Made by a program: the position numbers and the translations under genes. The notes below the pieces were generated by a model. It saw only the letters and a list, made by a program, of their open reading frames with translations, was not told where the DNA came from and ran no database searches. Below, piece after piece: positions 12,401 to 27,400 of a DNA stretch of 64,000 bases. Source of the DNA: Xanthostigma xanthostigma (Eukaryota > Arthropoda > Insecta > Raphidioptera > Raphidiidae). The stretch is from contig OY754468.1 of the NCBI GenBank assembly GCA_963575645.1, positions 19,616,465 to 19,680,464 on the forward strand, given 5' to 3'. Numbering within the stretch: position 1 is the first letter of the stretch; the number at the start of each line of letters is the position of its first letter.

Positions 12401-15400
12401 GCAAATTAGTTAGGATCAACGATTACTTTAGCCACATCTGAGAATGGGTACCGTGGTCACGTTGACACCATTATTTAATAACAATAATAGCTAATAATGA
12501 ATAATTAAAAAAATCAGTTAAAATAATTCGTTAATTAATATTAAATTAATTTATTTTTATTAATGAAACAATATTATATTGGGAAAATATTTTTTATTCA
12601 ACACGCGTGAGCAATATATATTTTCAGGGCCCTGTTAAATTCGGGAGAAATAATAAATTACTTCATGTTGACGCGTAGAGTGCTAATAATGAGCCTAAAC
12701 TGTACGATAATGTATTACTGCATAGTTTCTGGACCAATAGGAACGCGGTAGCGAGCCGAAACTGTACGGTAATGAATTATTACAGCTTTGCAATTCAGCG
12801 AAAGTCAGGGCCATCTTGTGTGCATCGAGGGCGGTGGGTACGTCAATCAATGAAGTGATTTATTATTTTTCCCTCTTTTATCAGGGCCCCGATTACATAT
12901 TACTCGTGCTAGGTGAATAAAGTATTATGTGCGACCATTGATCGAAAAATAATATTCCACTCGCGTGTTACCGCACTCGCTACGCTCGTGCGGCAAATTT
13001 CACGCTCATGGAATTTTCTCCTTCTCTCACTAGTCGCACAATATACTCTTACTTAATAATTAAACGAAACAAACAGTTACAATAAAAAAATAAAGCAAAT
13101 GTTCAAATAAACCTCCATTTTTAATTAAGCAGTACTTAATCGGTTATAAAAACTTTTTCACACTTTGTCTAACATTACTAAACTGTCAAATGAACAACAA
13201 TATGCATTTGTTACTGTAGGTATGCAATTATGCATACACCATTCTAACCTCTGAATAGAGGGTGAAGCAATCTATGATCTTAACTAATTTGTATTGTGTA
13301 CTTTTCTCTATGTACGGTTTCCTGTGATACACCCTGTATAATATGTATACGGTATAGTTTTTGATTATCTGCGGTATTAATTATGTCCGTTGATCATTAA
13401 ATGGATATTCTGCAGAGTCAACCGGAGGGAACGCCAATTTCCAAAAAAACTTTGGAATGCAAACCACATTTCAACGTTTCCCCTGACGGGCTCTATCCAA
13501 TTTATTGTGCACGTAGCATAGATATATAAGTAACTAGAGTTCGCTAGTTCGTATGCTTGCCATAAGTGAAAGTGTCCCCAGTTGAGAGAGAGAACGATGC
13601 AGCGGGTCCAGAAAACCAGATATATGTTTACTCAAATCAGCATTGTTTTGTATAATTAGTAACCACAGAGATAAGAAACTTTTCTCTTTCTGAATTGCAG
13701 TCACTTTCACGACTCACTCGCGTACTCTAGTATAATATCTCTATGGCACGTAGTGAATAATTTAGTAATTGGAGTAAAGAGAAAAAAAATCACCTTGGCT
13801 GATTTATTAATTGTAAAACTGCTGAATAATCAGATATGATAAAACTTGAGAACATTAAAGCAATTGTAAAAAACAATATTAAAAATATCATCTCTAGTAT
13901 GGTGTGTCCGTAAAAATCTCCCAAGTTGGTCGTCACAATAAGCATAAGTCCAAAAGCAAACGAAAGAGAAAATATATTGTTGGTTCTTTGCCACGTAGAT
14001 CCCTTATCAACGTCGTCAATTTTTCTCATCAACACATACCAACTATCTTCTTTGCAAACCCTAGAATAATTCATTATAATTCATTTTTCAAAAAAATCGG
14101 GAAGTTATTGTTTTCACTCCGATTTTCGAAAATCGAGTTTTTTCAGGTCTCGGCGTTTTGAGGTCTTAGGAAGCTATTCTGACTATTTTGACTATTTGTC
14201 CGTAGGACTGTTGTGTGTGTGTTTATGTAAATTGTAAACCTCTTATTACTTTTGAACGGAGTGCCCGATTGAAACGCGGTTTGCGGCATCTGACGTGACT
14301 TTGCTGAACTTAGATTTCCTGAAAATTTGGAACGATTCGGCTCAATAGATTTTGAGAAATTTCAAAAAAACAAGTTTCAACGCTTTTTAGAAATTTGTTT
14401 TTTAGAATAACTGTACTAAAGTGATTAATTCCAAAATCTAATCAGCTATTCTCCACAGAAAACTGCGTCGATTGTCGCAAATCGCATCACAATCGGTTTA
14501 TATCGTAAACGAAAAATTCCTAAGAAAATGTTTTTTTTAAGTTCGAAGAGCTGAAAAATAAACTTCTTGCTATATATTTTATATATTTTTGAGCGTTTTG
14601 GACTCGAAAATAGCGGGAAATTTCAGGGATGATCTGCAGGGTCAAACTTCTTTTAAAATTTTTTTGGTCATTTATTTAGGGACAGATGCAGAATTCTCGA
14701 AAGAAAATCGGCTATGTTTTAAATATACTATAGATCATATTTTACCCTTTAAAACAGGCCAACATGAAGGCCATGGTTCCAATCCAATAAGAAAATAACA
14801 TCAAATAAACTACGTATTTACAACATCGAACTAGCGCCATATTGATTTTAAAACTATTTTCCAATTTATTAAAGTAAAGAAAAATCTGCAAAAAATTTTA
14901 GTCAATAAAAAAAACTGAAAATAATGCACGACAAAAGTTAAATTAAACAATGGCATAGATGGGTTTTGGAGATGACAAGGGGAAGGGTTCAATTGGCCCG
15001 CGGATATTAAAACAAATTTGAATATGATTCTTTTACTTTTATTAGCATTTTTACTTTTACTCTTAATAAAAAGCTTTTTCCGATAGTTTTTATATTTTTT
15101 TGTTAACAATTCCTAGTAATAATAAATAATTGGTTACTTCCAGATGATTTCATTATTGTTAACACTGTGTCAGACACTGATTTATAATAAAAAAATAAAA
15201 TATAGTTTAAAAAAAACTAAAAAACACGCTTTATATCGGACTAAAAAGTAAAAAATAATTGTTTTAAAATAAGCTTAAAAAGCGTGGGGCGCTTTGTTCC
15301 ACATTTTCGTACATCGAGCGCCCAACGCTTTTTAAGCTTATTTTAAAACAATTATTTTTTACTTTTTAGTCCGATATAAAGCGTGTTTTTTAGTTTTTTT

Positions 15401-18400
15401 TAAACTATATTTTATTTTTCACTTTTTAGTTTGAGGATCTATAAAAGAATTTATTAATCCTGGGGGTCCTAATAAGGATAATGGGAAACTGTTATCAAAT
15501 TATTGCATTGTCATCGGTCCTTGATACGTATGCAAAGTTTCAAATTAATCAGACTTCGGGAAATTGGTGAAAATTATGCTCAAAGATTCCGTTACGGACA
15601 TACATACATAGTTACAACCCAAACTAATATAAAGCGTTTAATAATAAGGATAATGGGAAACTGTTATCAAATTATTGCATTGTCATCGGTCCTTGATACG
15701 TATGCAAAGTTTCAAATTAATCAGACTTCGGGAAATTGGTGAAAATAAAGCGTTTACTACAGAGGATCTATAAAAGAATTTATTAATCCTGGGGGTCCTA
15801 ATAAGGATAATGGGAAACTGTTATCAAATTATTGCATTGTCATCGGTCCTTGATACGTATGCAAAGTTTCAAATTAATCAGACTTCGGGAAATTGGTGAA
15901 AATTATGCTCAAAGATTCCGTTACGGACATACATACATAGTTAGTTACATACATACATAGTTAGTTACAACCCAAACTAATATAAAGCGTTTAATAAAAA
16001 ATCGTTTTTAAGTGATTTTAGCAAAGTTGAAATATTAATATGCTATTTTTTAGCTATCAGACAAACCATATCTAATTTATCAGGTCTCTGTGTCAGATGT
16101 GTCACTACTCCCAATGGGATTGCTGAAATCCTGCCTGCATTGGCGGTAACACTAAAGTCTCAGTGATATCTTAGAAGAAGAAAAAATTTATAGAAAGATA
16201 TAACTTTTTTGATGCCAATACAAGAAAGATTAGCGAACATATCGTCCCCGTTTCCCCTTGCCAGCCGTCCTTGAAAATATTATTAACGATTTTAGGAACT
16301 TATACCTTGGGAAATATTCATTTACGAAAAAAAGTCACTTAAGAACTTTTTTTGAAGTTTTAAAGACTTATCCAATGATACTTTACACCTTACGGAATAA
16401 AATGAAAATTTTCATTCCTCAGTTCTATTAGTTAAATAGACGGTGACAGAAATGGTCAAGGAGCACTTGGTGGCAGAAATGCTCTCTTTCGTGTAATCTG
16501 AATCACTTAAAAAACGGCAAAATTCAAAATTCCTCTACTTAAGGGCAGAAAATGACTGAAAGAAAAAATATTTTCTGCTAATTTACTCCTTGCAGAGACT
16601 TTCAAAATCCTTTCAAAAAATCGTAAAAGAAACATCAAAAAAATAAAAAAAAATTGAATTTTAAGTTGAAACTTAGCGGAATGGTTGATTGGATGGCCGG
16701 AAATATGAGAAAAATTGTCGGGGCTTTAAGTGACCTCATTTCCTTTCGGATTTTTCAAAATTTGCACAGGCAAAAATTTGAAAAGTCTTCGCTCGGTGGC
16801 AGAAATTCTTACCAGGCTCTCTATTAGTACCCAAAAAGTTTGAAAAAAATAATATCTGCTGATTTTGTCACTGCTAGATCTATCTGCCAATTTAATGTAG
16901 TATTTGTCATTATTGCATTACCTGAATACCATGTTAAACTTTCTGCGAACATGCGTTTTTGCAAGGTCGATTTTGACAGAAAACTGTACCTCGGGATTCT
17001 CTACAAGAAGACGAACCGTTTAAGCTCGGTTTCACTCACCGAGCCTTTTTTAATTATTTTTTGTATTTATTTATTACACTAACAGTAAATTGGCAGAAAA
17101 TATTTTTTTTGCAATTAGGAGGTCCCCTCAGAAGCCTTTCAGTCAAGTTCTGCCATTTAGTGGAGGGATTTTGAATTTTGCCGGTTTTTTTTTTAAGTGC
17201 CCCAGCGTCGTATCGCAGCGCGCTAGACTCCTACTCCACTAAGCGGATTTGTAGAGGGGGACTCAGACTACACGAAAGAGAGCATTACTGCCACCAAGTG
17301 CTCCTTGACCATTTCTGTCACCGTCCTTTAACTATATGTATGGAAAGCTACCGCTAAATTATTTTTTTTTGTAATTTCATTAAATAGTTGTATGGCGGTC
17401 ATAGGATACCTGCGCCTGTATTTCATCTGAATCGATGGAAAGATGACAAAGTTATAGGGCTGTAATATACGAACAGACTGTCATGGGTTAGAAGGATAAA
17501 ACAAAATGAAAGGATTTCACTGTTTTTTTCACAATTTTGTTTTTGGTTGGCAACCAATTTTTAAAACGCAAAATCGACTAAAAAGGAAAAATCTCAAATT
17601 TTTATTTTGTTTTATCCTCCTAGCCTACCAAAGATTTTCACGAAACCGTTATCATTTCATCATGTCCGTCCGTCTGTTCGTATAATTTCAAATAATCCTT
17701 TCCAATTATTCTGCTATTTAAACATTAACATAGTATCGAATTATATGGTTTTATGCATTTTCTCTATTGCGTAGATAAAAAAAAAAAAACAATTACTTTA
17801 TGGCATTTTAAAATACGATTTGAAAATAATAAGATTACAGCTTGTTCGTGTGTCGTAATTTTTAAGTATTTATTAAAGGTTGCTAGAGGAAACACTGCCA
17901 AAATATCCATAATTAGACTCGGTTGTTTTAAGCGCATCGAAGCAATCACTTTTATTGAAGTCGTATCTGAAAAAAATAAATATAAATAATTTATTGGTTT
18001 TATTGCCACGTTATTGTTTGTGACATGAATCATTATACCGGGTTTTTTTTTTAAAACTAGACGTTTTTTTATCATCGATTTTTAGGCGCGATTAGCATAA
18101 GCTTTAGCGCCTTATTTTATGTGAAAATGAACATCTTTTGACTGAATTTTTTAATAATTTAGCTTGTTGATTTTTTTAACTTTCCGCTATAAGAAAAAAA
18201 ATTTCAAAAAAATCCGGAAATTTTTGTTTTCACCCGATTTTTGAAATTGAGTTTTCATCAGATCTCGACGTTTTGCGCGAAGTTTCAGGGATGGCCTGCA
18301 AGGTCAAACTTCTTTTCAAATTTTTTAATGAGCGTTTTGGTAAAAACTGCGAGCCAGATTGAAGAAAATTTCAGACAAAAAATGCTTTTTTCCACAAAAA

Positions 18401-21400
18401 AACAATATCCGACCATAAAAAATGGGGGTTTCCATTTAAAAGACGAAAGGTCACTCCCTCCCCCTGCTAATAGGTGAGGTGATGGGAGTGGGTATTTTGT
18501 CAAAACGATTTCCCTTTCGAAACCCAACAACTTTCGTTCGAAGTTTTTTTTATTGAATCCGTTATTTTTTAAAGAAAAACGTCTAATGGTTTTAAAAAAA
18601 CACCGTTATACCAAGGTATTTGAGCTAAAACATTCTTAGTGCAAAAAGTTTTGAATGAAATAATTGATATTTATTAAAAAGGGATCAATTTTGCACGCAA
18701 ATATATTATGCATTCACATTTTAATAGCGAAGTCGTCATATAAACCTGTTTATAAAAATTAAAAGTTACACAGCCATTATTAGGGAAAATTTTATTATAT
18801 ATTACAGGGCACTGCACCGTCAGGACTGAAACCTTAAAACATCCAATTTTATGTTGAATGATTTTTCAATTAGTCTACCGTTACCGATAGATTCCATTAG
18901 ACTTTTTACATACATAATCTGTATAGCTGTCAATAACATCAAATTGCACATACCGCTAAACGGTATGTGCTTTATTATCGCTTTGTGCATCAGAGCTGAC
19001 TTTCGTTCATATAAGAAGTTATATCTAAGTTAATTTCACACGAAATCCATTCAAATTGTAACTTTTTGTAAAGAGGAGATTCTGATCTATAAAACAGAAA
19101 TGGTTCTGTTTTATAGACCAAAATTGCGATCTGTAGAGTCGTGACGTACATACGTACAGACCAACCGACAACTGCTGTTTGTGATTTTCAATTACAATTG
19201 TAATAGTATTAAATACTATTACAATTGTAATTAAAAATCACAAACAAACAATTACAATTGTAATAGTATTAAATACTATTACAATTGTAATTGAAAATCA
19301 CAAACAGCAGTTGTCGGTTGGTCTGTACGTATGTACGTCACGACTCTACAGATCGCAATTTTGGTCGGATTGCCTTGGGTTATATTTTATTCACTTTGTT
19401 TACTATCAGACCAGAACCTTATTTAAATTCACTAAAATGTGTTCAGTAGTTTAATTTTTATAAACAGTTTTATTTTATTATTTTTGACAGCTAATAGTTA
19501 AAAAAAAACAAAATAAATATTACATATTGTAACTGTAGTGTATTACGTAGAATAACTGCTACACTTCTATACCACAATAACAACGATATAGTACGACATC
19601 GGTATGGCCGAGCCGTTAAAGCGTAGGTCCAGTAATGGCAAGGTCCCGGGTTCGATTCCCGCCGACAAGTAATAGTTTATTTTTCTTTTCTTTTTGTTTT
19701 TTTTTTAATTTTTATTTTTTTTCTATTTTTTTAATTGTTGTTTTTTAATCTTTTTTCTCAATTTTTTCATTACAACATGTACAGTGGTATGTGCACTTTT
19801 GGTTTTGCTAACTATTCGTTACTTGTAAGAAGAGGCGATTCAGAACACTGCGTGATATACTGATTTGCAAAGCCAGTGAATATTGGCGTTTTCAGCTGTG
19901 GCATTATCTAGGTCTAGAAGGTACGTTTTTTCGGTTTTATTTACAACAAAAAAAAAAAAAACAAACCTTTCTCAACTGCCGTAAATATTTGAATTACGAT
20001 ATCCAAAATGAAAATGATATCAACGCCCATTAAGAAAAATTTCAGGGACACGGGATAAGTTAATAAAAAAACAGCGTGATAAGGGTACACCACACAAAAT
20101 ATCAATACAGTGACGACAACAATTGTGTCCCAAATTTTAACGGCCACACTATGCGGTCGTAAGATCCACGGCCATACTGTTCGGACGCACATGTCATCGG
20201 ATAGTTGTTGGGATATCTGCAAGTTAACATCTCACATTAATAATGGATGATAGAAAAGACTAATGTACAAGCACTCGCCCATAGAGAATAGAGAGCAAAG
20301 AGACTGATCTTCGCAAGACCCGAAAATCGATGACAGTACAGGATTCGTAAAAGCTTTAAGACCGCTGCACACGAGGCTGGTTTTGCCCTTAGATCACTGC
20401 TGGGACTTGTGCTGGATGGCGCGCTGGCTACGAGAATGGTAATGACGTCAGCGCGGGCTCGTGTTCATGGTTACAAGATGGATTTCAAAATTAAAACCGG
20501 GCTATTTTTCTTGCTTGTTTCTGTGCTGCCTTTTAATCAGAAAACAGAAGCTTGTCGCGTGGACGATATGAGCAAACGTCATTAACAAACATGGCGTCAT
20601 AATGTGTGTTCGGTTCAGAAACAATAAACGTTCACTATTTGATAACATTCGAGCTGTCACTGCGCGCGCACTAAATCCATCTACAAAGCAAACTTTAATA
20701 CACGCATGGCTTGAAGCAAATCACGAAATACAGCCCCACAGCGCGCCTAAAATATGTAAGGAAGAAATCTAAAACCAGCCTCATGTAAGGTTACCAGATG
20801 GTCTGAATGAGAAAACGGGACATTTTACAGCCACCCCTCCCCCCCAATTGATAATTGAAGAATGAAAAAATATTTTTGAAATTTCTGAAATCTAAAAAAA
20901 TTTGTTGTAAAAAAAATATTTTTTTTATTCCTATCTATCAGTTCCCAATTTTTACACTTCTATCTCAGTACCGAGCAACTGTCAGGAACGAAAAATCCTC
21001 CGACCCTAAAAATAACTTTAAAAAACCCTTCTTCAGACAAAAATTGATGAAACATCTGAAGTGTGCTGTGTGTATCAATCCACAATCGATATCTATCAAA
21101 ATCGTGTAATTTAATATGAGACGAACACGATTTTGAATAATTTGAGGATAGAAATATAGTGAAAAAAGAGACTTAATTATAGTGGTCAGTATGTTTATTT
21201 GTTCATAACACATCAATCATGAATATATACATGTGTAAAATATACTTCGAGACACAAATTTCAGTACAAACCGGGACATTTGCATAGATTTTGAAAAAAT
21301 TCCGGGAAACCGGGACAGGAGGGCGAAAACGGGACATGTCCCGGAAAACCGGGACGTCTGGTAACCCTACCTCATGTCAGACGGCTTTTATCCGCGGCGC

Positions 21401-24400
21401 TGTAGCTATGAGGTTCCGAGTCTTCTATAAACGGAATTAACGCCGACGTACCCAGTGATGTGCCCACATGACTCTTTATTGGGAGCTGGCTCCGTGCGCT
21501 CCGCTCACTAAAAAAAGTAGCTCAGAGGAAATCGTTCAAAAGAGCGACACTAGACAGTACGCACTACACAAGAGTGCTGACTGCAGAAGTGTGTACTGTC
21601 ATCATACATGTTCAAGAGTCACGTAGCTCTGCACAGCACAATACACTACAGTCAGCTCTGAGCTCATTTTCAAATGACTATTATTATATTATTCGTATTT
21701 CGAATAAACTATTACCTAAGTATAATAAAAGCTTAACAATAATAATGTTTATTGTTACAATATTATATCTTTGTCAACGACGTCAATGTGAATGGTTTAA
21801 TTACAAGTGTCATTCAACATTAAACGACTCGGCAAAGATAACTCCGTACGTGCAAAGTTCACTAATGTGTCTGTGCCCTGTACTGTGTGCGCTCTGCAAA
21901 TGTGCGAATGCAACAGTACAGAATAGCTCAGCACAGAGCAATGGCGCTCGGAGTGAGTCATTCACAAAAAAAGAATGACTCGCTCCGCTCCGAGAAAGGA
22001 GTCGTTCATTATGAACGACTTGCTCAGGAGCGACACATCGCCAGACATACCAGTGTTTACAGTCACTCCTTATGCTGTCACGAATTTGATCTTTTATTAA
22101 TTCAGTTAGGGTCTTAGAGCTTCAGCGCCTCTACCGCCGGACTAAGAAGTCTTTTTTTCCCTTGATTTTTGGACAACGACGAATACATGGATATTAGTCT
22201 CCATTCTTCGTTGATACCTTGATCAAGAAGAATAAGACCGTGTAAAAATGAATGCCATTACCTTACTTGGAACATATAAATCTGAACATATTAATCGACC
22301 GACTTCTGAACTCGATGCATTGTCATAATTTACTGATATGGAATGTCCTCCGCTCTCTTCTTTCTTTCGAATTTTTTCTTTTACAATTTTTAGCACATGT
22401 TTCGATCTGAAAATACTATTGAATTAGGTACCCCGCGTTACAATTTCAAACTTATAATTGCTAGGTTATTCATGGAACTTTACGAAAAAGGAAAGAAATA
22501 TTTTTAAATGTTATCTTGAGTAAGGTTATTGCCTGTCCTGAATTTTTCTTTGTGTTCCGCTGTAAGCGCGAAGAGTTCCGTTAGAAACGAAAATTTACAA
22601 AATGTAAAAACGAAAGTATGGTTAAAGATCACGCGGAAGAAGAGAAACAAGCGATGTTGACCTGGAGATGGATTAAACGAAAAATTAATTATTTAGGATT
22701 AAAGAATCAGTTTTTTATAGATCGATCTGAAACACCGGATCGATTCAAGAACTTCTCGAATCGGACCGATTCACGTGATAATAAACAAATAAACGATAAT
22801 ACACAATAGAAATAGAAATATATAATAATAAGTACAACTCATTAACGTTGTCTACCTCAGGCAGGTCTGGACACATGAGGATAATGGAGCCTCTATGACC
22901 TTGACAGAGCACTATTTTGTTAGAATTTAGAATAGACAAAGCAAGTAGATAAGCAAGGTTTAAGATTTATTTTTATTTTTTTACAGTCACATATGATTAT
23001 AATATTATAATCCAGGCCTGGGCAAATGGCGGCCCGCGGGCCGAATCCGGCCTGCAGCACAATTTTGTCCGGCCCGCGAATCATTTTGTAAATTTTAGAA
23101 AAATAGTAAAGAATGTTCAAATGCGGAAATAGAATGTGAGGAGATTTTTTTTCTCTCCAAATGCGGAAATAGAATGTACTCTGCAAATTTTTGGCCCGCG
23201 GTCAAATTTTCATCAGCTATACGGCCAGCGGTCGAATTTTCATGTTATGTAGCCCGGCGATCAAAAGATTTGCCCGCCCCTGTTATAATCTAATCCACAA
23301 AAGTAACTCTTTTAGCATTCACAGGTTAATGCTTAAAAATCTATGGTGATTGAAGAAGTACCCTTCTAGATTTGAGATGCATTACAAAATCGTTAATCCC
23401 TTCTTAAAAATCTATGTTTTTGAGCATATCACATTCTATGCACATCAGCGACAAACTGGTTAATCTCTCTTGAGGCATCGTACTTAAATTATACTTTTAT
23501 ATATTTAAATTTACCTAAACATGCTGAAATTGGAAAAACTGATTTTTGGGCGAGGGTAGAGTAGCTTCGCGAATGCAAAAGCTAATAAGTCAGTTATTAT
23601 CGTTTGATTTTTTCGAAATAAATGTGTTTTTTGGTAATAAATACCGGTTATTGTTTGGTGATCTGGCAGAAACTAGGGGGCCTCTATCGATCGCGGGGTT
23701 CTGGGCACGTGCGCAGAGGGAAAGAGGGGCATCTTTGTGGCAAGCACTAAAAGCAATTTATATGCTTTTTTTTTCTTATTCTACCGCTTTATTTAGAAGT
23801 CGCTACCGTTCTATAGTACGATATATTAATTACTTACTTATGTAGTAATTGGTTTTCCAAAATATTTTGCTTAGCTAGATCTATTCTGTTCTGAAAATAG
23901 CACAGAATATGTTAATAGAATATTTCTTTAGTTAATACGTATAATGCTTTTCGACATGTAATTAAAAATCTTTTTCGGTAATTACCTGCACTTTTGTTTG
24001 CAAGTAAGCGTTTTGTTTACATTCGCTATATTTAACGGCGACTCTCCAAAAGTCACACTTGTGAAGTATTTGAATTTCGCAAATACCGCTAGCTCGAACT
24101 TGAACTGGTGAATTGCTGCTCACAATTAAAGATGATTCGCCGAGTATAGAACCTGCTGATATTGTGAACACTGGACTCTCGTCATCCATTGCTGATAGAA
24201 TCTAAAAAAAGTCTATTCTGAACACGGATGCACTTGCGTGCAAAATTTCACATCACTAGCGTAATTCTAAGTGAGCGAAAATTAAAATGATGCCGAAGTA
24301 ATTACTAAAGGTTGCTGCACACGAGACTGGTTTTGCCGCTAGAATCACGACTGAGATTTGTGCTACTAGCCGTGAGGATGGAAGTAACGTCAACTTTATT

Positions 24401-27400
24401 ACTAAAAATACTGCATTGTAATTAAATATTTAAAAAAAGAACAAGTATTGTAAAATATTAATTTAAAAACTCAAAAAGAATTTAAATAATAAAACTTTTT
24501 CAACAACAATAGGGAAACCCTTTAATTCGATATAGGGGGAACCCTGTCGTAGTTAAACAAAAGTATTTTATTAAAAAGATATTTTTTACTTTTTAGTCTA
24601 CGTCGCTATAAAAGTGTTTTTTTTTGAGTTTTTTTAAACTCTTATTTTAATGATAACCCAAAAAACCAACAATGACTATATTTATTAATATTATATTTAT
24701 TAATTTTTATATCAAATATTGTATTGTCATGGGTTCTTAATACGTGTGCAAAATTTCAAATTATTCAGACATCTTGAAGTGGGTGAAAATTAAATTGAAA
24801 GATTCCATTAGATACAAACATAGATACACACATATAAGTGAAGCTAATAAAAGGGTATTGAAGATAGTTAACAATGTAAGGAAAACTAACCTGTACATTT
24901 CCTTTAACAATATATATCATTTTGGTTATTTTTTCGCCTTTCTGAAATAATATATCGTCCTGAGGACAGAGATCTGTATGCATATTGCAAGCAACAGCTC
25001 TCAAAAGCGCAGAATCCAAATCGTAAAAGAGATGTGACTGAAACAATTTTATTGAAATTGTATTCCAGGGACAATTTATAATTCATACACATTGCCAGCG
25101 AGTTTCAAAAGTTGTACTATTACGCACGAGATATATACGGTAGTTTTTGCAGTTATCGTCTATAAAAAAGCTGTTTTACACTTCAGTTTTGAAAAATTGT
25201 CACTTCTAAAGCAGGTTATAAAAGAATAACTGTCATAGAAATACTTATTTATTATGGAATGTTTATACCGAGAAGTGTTTTGTTTGGTTTTACCGCACTC
25301 GTGCGTAATGGGTCACTTTACATACCTGTATTCAAGCAGGGAGTAGTGAATATTTTTTTAAAATAAAGTCGACTGATATACTTGACAAATATGTTGTCAC
25401 TTGTCGATACAATTTCATGTTTATATGAGAAGTTTGTGTAATAAATAAACAATATACATTGCCTGCCGTTATTTCCATTAATTCGACACTAGTATATATT
25501 TTGCGTTGGCGGATTGGCGACAGAGTAGTGTATATGTTACGGTTAATACAAGAAAGTAGTTTATTCGCGAATTAACCGGCTAATACCCGAATTAACCAAC
25601 GTCAAGGATTGGTTAATTCGGGTAATTAGCCGATTAATTCGCGAATTAACTACTTTCTTGTATTAACCGTAACATATACAATTGATCTATAATTAATTAT
25701 TACATAAAACTTATTTAAGATATCTCATATTTCGCTCTCGAGATCATTGTGTAGTCGTCCATATACGGTAGATGACACAGCAATTCAGATAATAAATTAA
25801 GTAGCACTGACAACCTTGTGCCGCCTCTCATCACATTGTGTCATAACATTATGAATTGTGTCATAACGTTTCTCATGCGCTGACAGTTCAGATGCGATTG
25901 TTTCAACATTTTGCACCAAAAATAAATCTTGTGTGACGATTAATACTCCTGTTTTAATATTTATCAGACAATGTTTTTTTACATATATGTTTTAGACTAG
26001 CTCTTAACAAACTCTACATAGTGATTTCGAGAGCGAAAGATATATAATGTATCGTTCAGTTTACCTTTAATAAAGCGTTCCAATAAATGTCCAAGTTCAC
26101 TTCATGGTATAAAGTAAAGGGTAATTTTTGAAATAATTCTGAATCTTTGATGCCACCTTTTTCATGCCATGTCATTAAATAATACTGTACAAGTTGTTGT
26201 CGCGTCTTTCTTGGTACTTTACAATCTTTTTTCTGAAAATTGATAAAATATGTAAGTAATAATTTATATCTACTACATATTTTTACAATTGTTTATAATT
26301 CAAGAATTGTTGAAAATTTTTAAAGTGCAATCAAAGTGCCGTATCGTCGAAAAAAATGAATTTCAAAGATGTTACTAATTTAAAAAAAGCATTTAATCTT
26401 TTTCAAAAGTTTAAAATAAAATGTAGTTTCCGTTTATATGACGAGATATTCGACAAATACAACAAAAATGAAACATTTCTAGAATAATTTTTGAAACGAC
26501 CCCGCACAAACCTTATGGGATTTGGTTCTCGGTTAAATTGATCGAAAATAGTTTTATTTTATAGTTTAAAAGTCATTAATAAAAAGTGTTAACTATAAAA
26601 TACCTAAAACCATTTTCGATCAATTTAACCGAGAACCAAATCCCATAAGGTTTGTGCGGGGTCCTTTTTGGTCGTACGTGTTTGACTTACCAAGTCTTGG
26701 TATATAAGTCGAAGTCGTTGGTCATATTCAGCATATCTGCGATATTTCTTTATTTGCATGGATGTCCATGAGCCCACAAAAAATCCAATAAATAGTGCAA
26801 AACTTAAAACCATCATTAAAATTGCTATCGATTTCTCATTGTCATTTACAGCTATTATGTCTCCAAGTCTAAAATGAATCATTCGAAAATAAAACGAAGC
26901 ACCAATAAATTTATGCTAAGGCTTCTACGTGACCTACTTTCGTAATTGCATTTTTTGACGTGATAACGTCTTATAAATTGATGAAACACCGGCTGCACGC
27001 ACGAAAAAGAGTAACGTTCCGCAAGCGAGAGCGCGATATAAGCGATAGTCTCTCTCTTCTCGCGTGACGTCAAAGAGTAGTGTGCGTTCAACATTTTTTC
27101 CGGCTGTTCCAGCGAAAAATACATCTGACAGATGGCCAGATAAATTAACGGTTTGTTAACAAATATATAATATATATACATTCTTTTAAATGTCTTTTAT
27201 AATTGCTTAAAAATATGTATTTTGCTTTGGTTGATCAAATTATTAGTCGGTAAAAATATAGTTTGACAGCTACTAAAATTTAGGTTTATTAAATATGATA
27301 TTCGAGCGGAATACGTTATCACGTAAAACTATCGTCCGTAAACCGACTTACAGACAACCAATTTTTTTTTATCTTCTATAAGAAATTATTCCATAAAAAA

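Noticed and set aside
15430..15990. Regularly repeated units that could suggest a CRISPR-like array
   Set aside because: Units are long, direct and nearly without unique spacers, in a eukaryotic genome; they are transposon-associated tandem repeats.
17344..17500. Candidate exon (CAG acceptor, GTATCC donor) between E15 and E16
   Set aside because: It would encode about 16 non-hydrophobic residues, whereas the needed S5 exon is clearly E16 (14746-14885), which joins E15 directly in phase 0.
19597..19673. Functional tRNA gene
   Set aside because: A and B boxes are present but the acceptor stem and anticodon arm do not form; likely a pseudogene or SINE head.
21574..21978. A 134-codon plus-strand frame
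   Set aside because: No recognisable domain, cysteine distribution looks random, and it lies inside a repeat region with complementary ends.
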